Part shown: positions 6,923-9,300 of the stretch, piece by piece
How the letters are laid out: every line of letters starts with the position of its first letter
Numbering within the stretch: the stretch's first letter is position 1
Assembly (NCBI GenBank): GCA_002011685.1
Contig: MTOL01000278.1
Coordinates: forward strand, 827 to 10,126
Length of the DNA: 9,300 bases
Direction of reading: 5' to 3'
DNA from: Deferribacteres bacterium JdFR-76
GTDB lineage: Bacteria; Zhuqueibacterota; JdFR-76
The notes under the pieces: generated by a model
What the model saw: only the letters and a program-made list of their open reading frames with translations
Databases searched by the model: none
Told to the model about the DNA's origin: nothing
Program-made: the position numbers and the translations under genes

Positions 6923-8983
6923 ATGTGCAGAAGAAAGCGAATGTTGCTCATAAAAAGCATCATAATTCTCTGTATGGCATCGAATGCGACTTTTGGACAA
7001 GTAATTGCTGAAGATTCCCTTGCATTGGTTGCATTATATAACAGCATGGATGGGCCGAATTGGTTTCGAAAAAATAATTGGTTAGTAGGGCCTGTCGGTA
7101 CCTGGTTTGGGGTGTCGATTTCAAGGGATAGGGTGTGGGCATTGGATTTGAGTGGGAACGGATTGAAAGGCACAATACCCGATGAGTTTTGGAACCTTTC
7201 AGGACTGCGTATCCTTGATCTTAGCCTTAATTCGATTCGAGGGACAATTTCACCGAAAATTCAGAATCTAACAAGTTTGCGAGATCTTTTTTTGCGATCC
7301 AATTTGCTGGAAGGGAGCATCCCGCCTGAGCTCGGAAAATTGAAGAATTTGCGGACCCTCGATTTAAGTTTAAACCGATTAAGTGGAACACTGCCGCAGG
7401 AGTTGAGTAATCTTACAAATCTCCGGGTGCTATACTTGCATGGTAATAAATTGTCTGGAGAAATTCCGAAGTGGATTGGGAAATTCTCTCAACTGAGAAG
7501 ACTTGATTTATCGAATAATGAATTTGAGGGACAGCTTTCCAAAGAAATTTTTGATTTGCCCTATTTGCAGGATTTTTCCATAGGGGGGAATAACCTTTAC
7601 GGAGCGATACCATCTTCGATAAATGGTTTATATCGTTTGATGGCGATTTCTATAGAGGGCAATGCATTCGATGATCTGCCCAGCTTGAAAAATTTGTCCA
7701 ATTTGGAGTATTTGCTTATCCAAAACAATAAATTCACGTTTGAAGATATTGAGCCCAACATTGGGGTTGCCAAGAAAGCATTTATTTATTGGCCCCAAGA
7801 TAGTGTCGGAACAAGAATCGACACAACAGTGAACGTTGGGGATAAATTAGTCCTCCAAATCCGCATTGGTGGGAGGCATAATATCTATCGGTGGAAAAAA
7901 GATGGAAAAACGTTACCATTTGGCGAAGATAGCGTTCTTGTTTTGAATGACATAGATTTTCCGGATTCCGGGACTTACTGGTGTGAAATCACGAATTCGC
8001 TTGCGCCCAAGCTCACATTATATAGCCGCCCCATTCGCGTACGGGTTCAACTTGCTCCGATCTTTGTGAGGGTGGATGATGAAATGGAAGAAGCTGCGCC
8101 GGGCACTTTGGTTCAGTATAAGGTTGCTTTTGCGAATCAGAGTGATCAATATCTATCAAAATGTGTAATTTTTGATACAATTCCTGACTTTGTTGATTTG
8201 ATTTCTGTTTCGGCTTCTGATTATAAAAGGCTATCGGAAAATGTTCTTTCTTGGACGGTTGATAGATTGAATCCCGGGGAAGTAAGAGAAGAATCTGTAA
8301 AGGTACAGATTTGGGACGAAGATCATTTCCCCGGAGAAACAGTAATCCTTCGCCATCGTGTAAAAATTGTTTGTCAAGAGGGTTTTATGGACTATGATGA
8401 GGATGAAACAGTTGTAAGGGGGGTCCCTTTGGAGGTGGGTGTAAATGTGGATCCAAGAATTATGTATTTGGGGGAAACATTAAGAATTGAATGTTTTTGG
8501 AACCGATCGTTAACCGAGGGTACAGTTTCAATATTTCCAGAGGGGGATAGGTTTGTGTTTATTCCTGGTCTTTCAAAAAGGGATACGACGTTCATGTATA
8601 CACCTAACCAAGAGGGAGATCATAGAGTCATCTTTTCAGGTGTGGATTTGGCAGGGGGGGTGTCGGAAGCCGAGGTTATTTTTCAGGTCATTGCGGTAGA
8701 AGGTTTACTTCTTAACCGCAATATGATTAATCTTTCGCGGGGTGAATCTGTGATCCTGAAAATCCGTCAGAAAAAAGATCAAAGAGTAAAGGTTGGTGTT
8801 TACAATGTTTCCGGTGAGAAAGTGTGTGATGTATATGATGGGGTGGTTGAAAAGGCTGAGGTGGCTGTGGAATGGGACGGAAGAGACACGGCCGGAAAAT
8901 TTCTTAATTCCGGTCTGTATTTGGTCTTGATGGAAACGGAGGATGGGAGAAACTGGGTTAGAAAATTACTGATCGTGAAATGA
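6923..8983 (+). CDS. Secreted LRR-Ig-DUF11 surface protein with FlgD-like C-terminal domain
   Basis: A protein of 686 residues from ATG 6923, which gives a signal peptide with a basic n-region (MCRRKRMLLIKSIIILCMAS, cleavage near TFG/Q). In-frame ATGs at 6893, 6902 and 6941 are alternatives; the one at 6941 has a weak purine-rich site (AGAAGAAAG), so the start is uncertain. Residues about 31-62 form an LRRNT-like cap (SLALVALYNSMDGPNW, NNW, GTWFGV). Residues about 71-275 contain seven regular 24-residue plant-type LRRs (pattern LxxLDLSxNxLxGxIP) and two shorter ones. Residues about 284-376 form an Ig domain (YRWKKDG, DSGTYWCEITN) lacking a partner Cys in strand B. Residues about 377-500 form DUF11 (DTIPD, LNPGE). 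Residues about 502-590 hold a beta module (WNR, FPEG, HRVIFSGVDLAGG), and 593-686 a FlgD-like / T9SS-like terminus (GVYNVSGEKVC, VEWDGRDTAGK, NSGLYLVLME, KLLIVK). No enzyme motif is visible. A binding or adhesin role at the cell surface is likely, with the terminus acting as export/attachment signal by analogy with T9SS cargo. The N-terminal half matches the decayed gene upstream and the C-terminal half matches the first gene. Confidence 0.88.
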   Translation: MCRRKRMLLIKSIIILCMASNATFGQVIAEDSLALVALYNSMDGPNWFRKNNWLVGPVGTWFGVSISRDRVWALDLSGNGLKGTIPDEFWNLSGLRILDLSLNSIRGTISPKIQNLTSLRDLFLRSNLLEGSIPPELGKLKNLRTLDLSLNRLSGTLPQELSNLTNLRVLYLHGNKLSGEIPKWIGKFSQLRRLDLSNNEFEGQLSKEIFDLPYLQDFSIGGNNLYGAIPSSINGLYRLMAISIEGNAFDDLPSLKNLSNLEYLLIQNNKFTFEDIEPNIGVAKKAFIYWPQDSVGTRIDTTVNVGDKLVLQIRIGGRHNIYRWKKDGKTLPFGEDSVLVLNDIDFPDSGTYWCEITNSLAPKLTLYSRPIRVRVQLAPIFVRVDDEMEEAAPGTLVQYKVAFANQSDQYLSKCVIFDTIPDFVDLISVSASDYKRLSENVLSWTVDRLNPGEVREESVKVQIWDEDHFPGETVILRHRVKIVCQEGFMDYDEDETVVRGVPLEVGVNVDPRIMYLGETLRIECFWNRSLTEGTVSIFPEGDRFVFIPGLSKRDTTFMYTPNQEGDHRVIFSGVDLAGGVSEAEVIFQVIAVEGLLLNRNMINLSRGESVILKIRQKKDQRVKVGVYNVSGEKVCDVYDGVVEKAEVAVEWDGRDTAGKFLNSGLYLVLMETEDGRNWVRKLLIVK

Positions 8984-9009
8984 TTCTGTTTCATCTGTTT
9001 TGGAAACCG

Positions 9010-9015
9010 TATAAT
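9010..9015 (+). promoter_or_regulatory. Possible -10 element (TATAAT)
   Basis: TATAAT lies 27 bases after the stop at 8983 and 16 bases before the ATG at 9032. It would give a very short leader, and no clear -35 hexamer is present at normal spacing. The layout resembles the TATAAT after the first gene. Confidence 0.2.
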
Positions 9016-9031
9016 TGAGATCGGTGTGGCT

Positions 9032-9300
9032 ATGAATTCGCTTAGATTCCACATTGCTTTTTGTGTTTTATTGCTTGTGGCAATTTTCCGTATGAAAATA
9101 TCAGACGGAGTATGTGGGCACCTCACGGCCGAAAGGGGTGGGAAATCATATCAGCATATAAATGCGGGTCTTGCATACCTGGAATCTGCCAAAAAGAAGG
9201 AGAAAAATGGCCAATACAAAGCGGCGATTGTGGATCTTCTTAAGGCCGAAAATGAATTCAAATTGGCAAATAACCGCAGTAATTTATTCCTAGTGTATTT
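9032..9300 (+). CDS. Exported protein with TPR-like helices, N-terminal fragment
   Basis: The frame is open from ATG 9032 to the window edge (89 codons plus two bases), so the gene is cut at its 3' end. A GTG at 9026 is an alternative start two codons earlier. Residues 1 to about 28 resemble a signal peptide (MNSLRFHIAFCVLLLVAIF). The following charged helical sequence (HINAGLAYLESAKKKEKNGQ, YKAAIVDLLKAENEF, LANNRSNLFLVY) has the spacing of tetratricopeptide repeats: small residues at the Ala positions of helix A, then YKAAIVDLLKA as helix B. TPR proteins of this kind are periplasmic scaffolds or surface-assembly factors. It starts 48 bases after the LRR gene on the same strand, so co-transcription is plausible. 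The repeats are not confirmed because too little of the protein is visible. No convincing SD precedes the start. Confidence 0.6.
   Translation, partial: MNSLRFHIAFCVLLLVAIFRMKISDGVCGHLTAERGGKSYQHINAGLAYLESAKKKEKNGQYKAAIVDLLKAENEFKLANNRSNLFLVY

Noticed and set aside
9061..9243. 60-codon plus-strand ORF near the right edge
   Set aside because: It is out of frame with the signal-peptide and TPR-like reading frame starting at 9032, which is open to the window end and reads more like a protein.

Overview
The window looks like part of the chromosome (or a metagenomic contig) of a Gram-negative bacterium of the FCB superphylum or a related candidate phylum. The evidence is a PorV/PorQ-type (UPF0164-like) outer-membrane barrel, OmpA-like peptidoglycan-binding domains, and large modular secreted proteins ending in the FlgD-like / type IX-sorting-like C-terminal beta domain typical of that group. 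No rRNA, tRNA, CRISPR array or transposase was seen, so the taxon cannot be fixed more closely.

All supported genes lie on the + strand. (1) 2-1225: the C-terminal 407 residues of a secreted modular protein: Ig-like/OmpL47-like domain, DUF11, an unnamed beta module, FlgD-like terminal domain. (2) 1226-1436: non-coding gap. (3) 1437-4886: a 1149-residue protein with a PorV-like barrel at the N terminus, beta-rich linker domains, and two OmpA-like domains. The second OmpA-like domain lacks the usual ligand-binding Asp. (4) 4932-6865: a decayed LRR-Ig-cohesin-like-FlgD-like gene, broken by stops and frameshifts, including a 10-bp tandem duplication. (5) 6923-8983: an intact paralogue with signal peptide, LRRNT-like cap, about nine plant-type LRRs, an Ig domain, DUF11, the same unnamed beta module and the FlgD-like terminus. 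(6) 9032 to the window end: the N-terminal part of an exported, probably TPR-containing protein.

Taken together the locus reads as a cell-surface display cassette. Three proteins carry related C-terminal domains of the kind that direct proteins to the outer surface in type IX-like systems, and they flank a PorV-like barrel fused to peptidoglycan-anchoring domains. In known T9SS, PorV receives cargo C-terminal domains and hands them to the attachment complex. Its physical fusion here to cell-wall anchors, next to LRR/Ig adhesin-like cargo, suggests a dedicated carrier/anchor and cargo module. This is inference; no PorU, PorT or Sov homologue is visible in the window. The decayed middle gene and the mosaic domain make-up of the three surface proteins (shared ends, swapped centres) indicate repeated duplication, recombination and decay at this locus.
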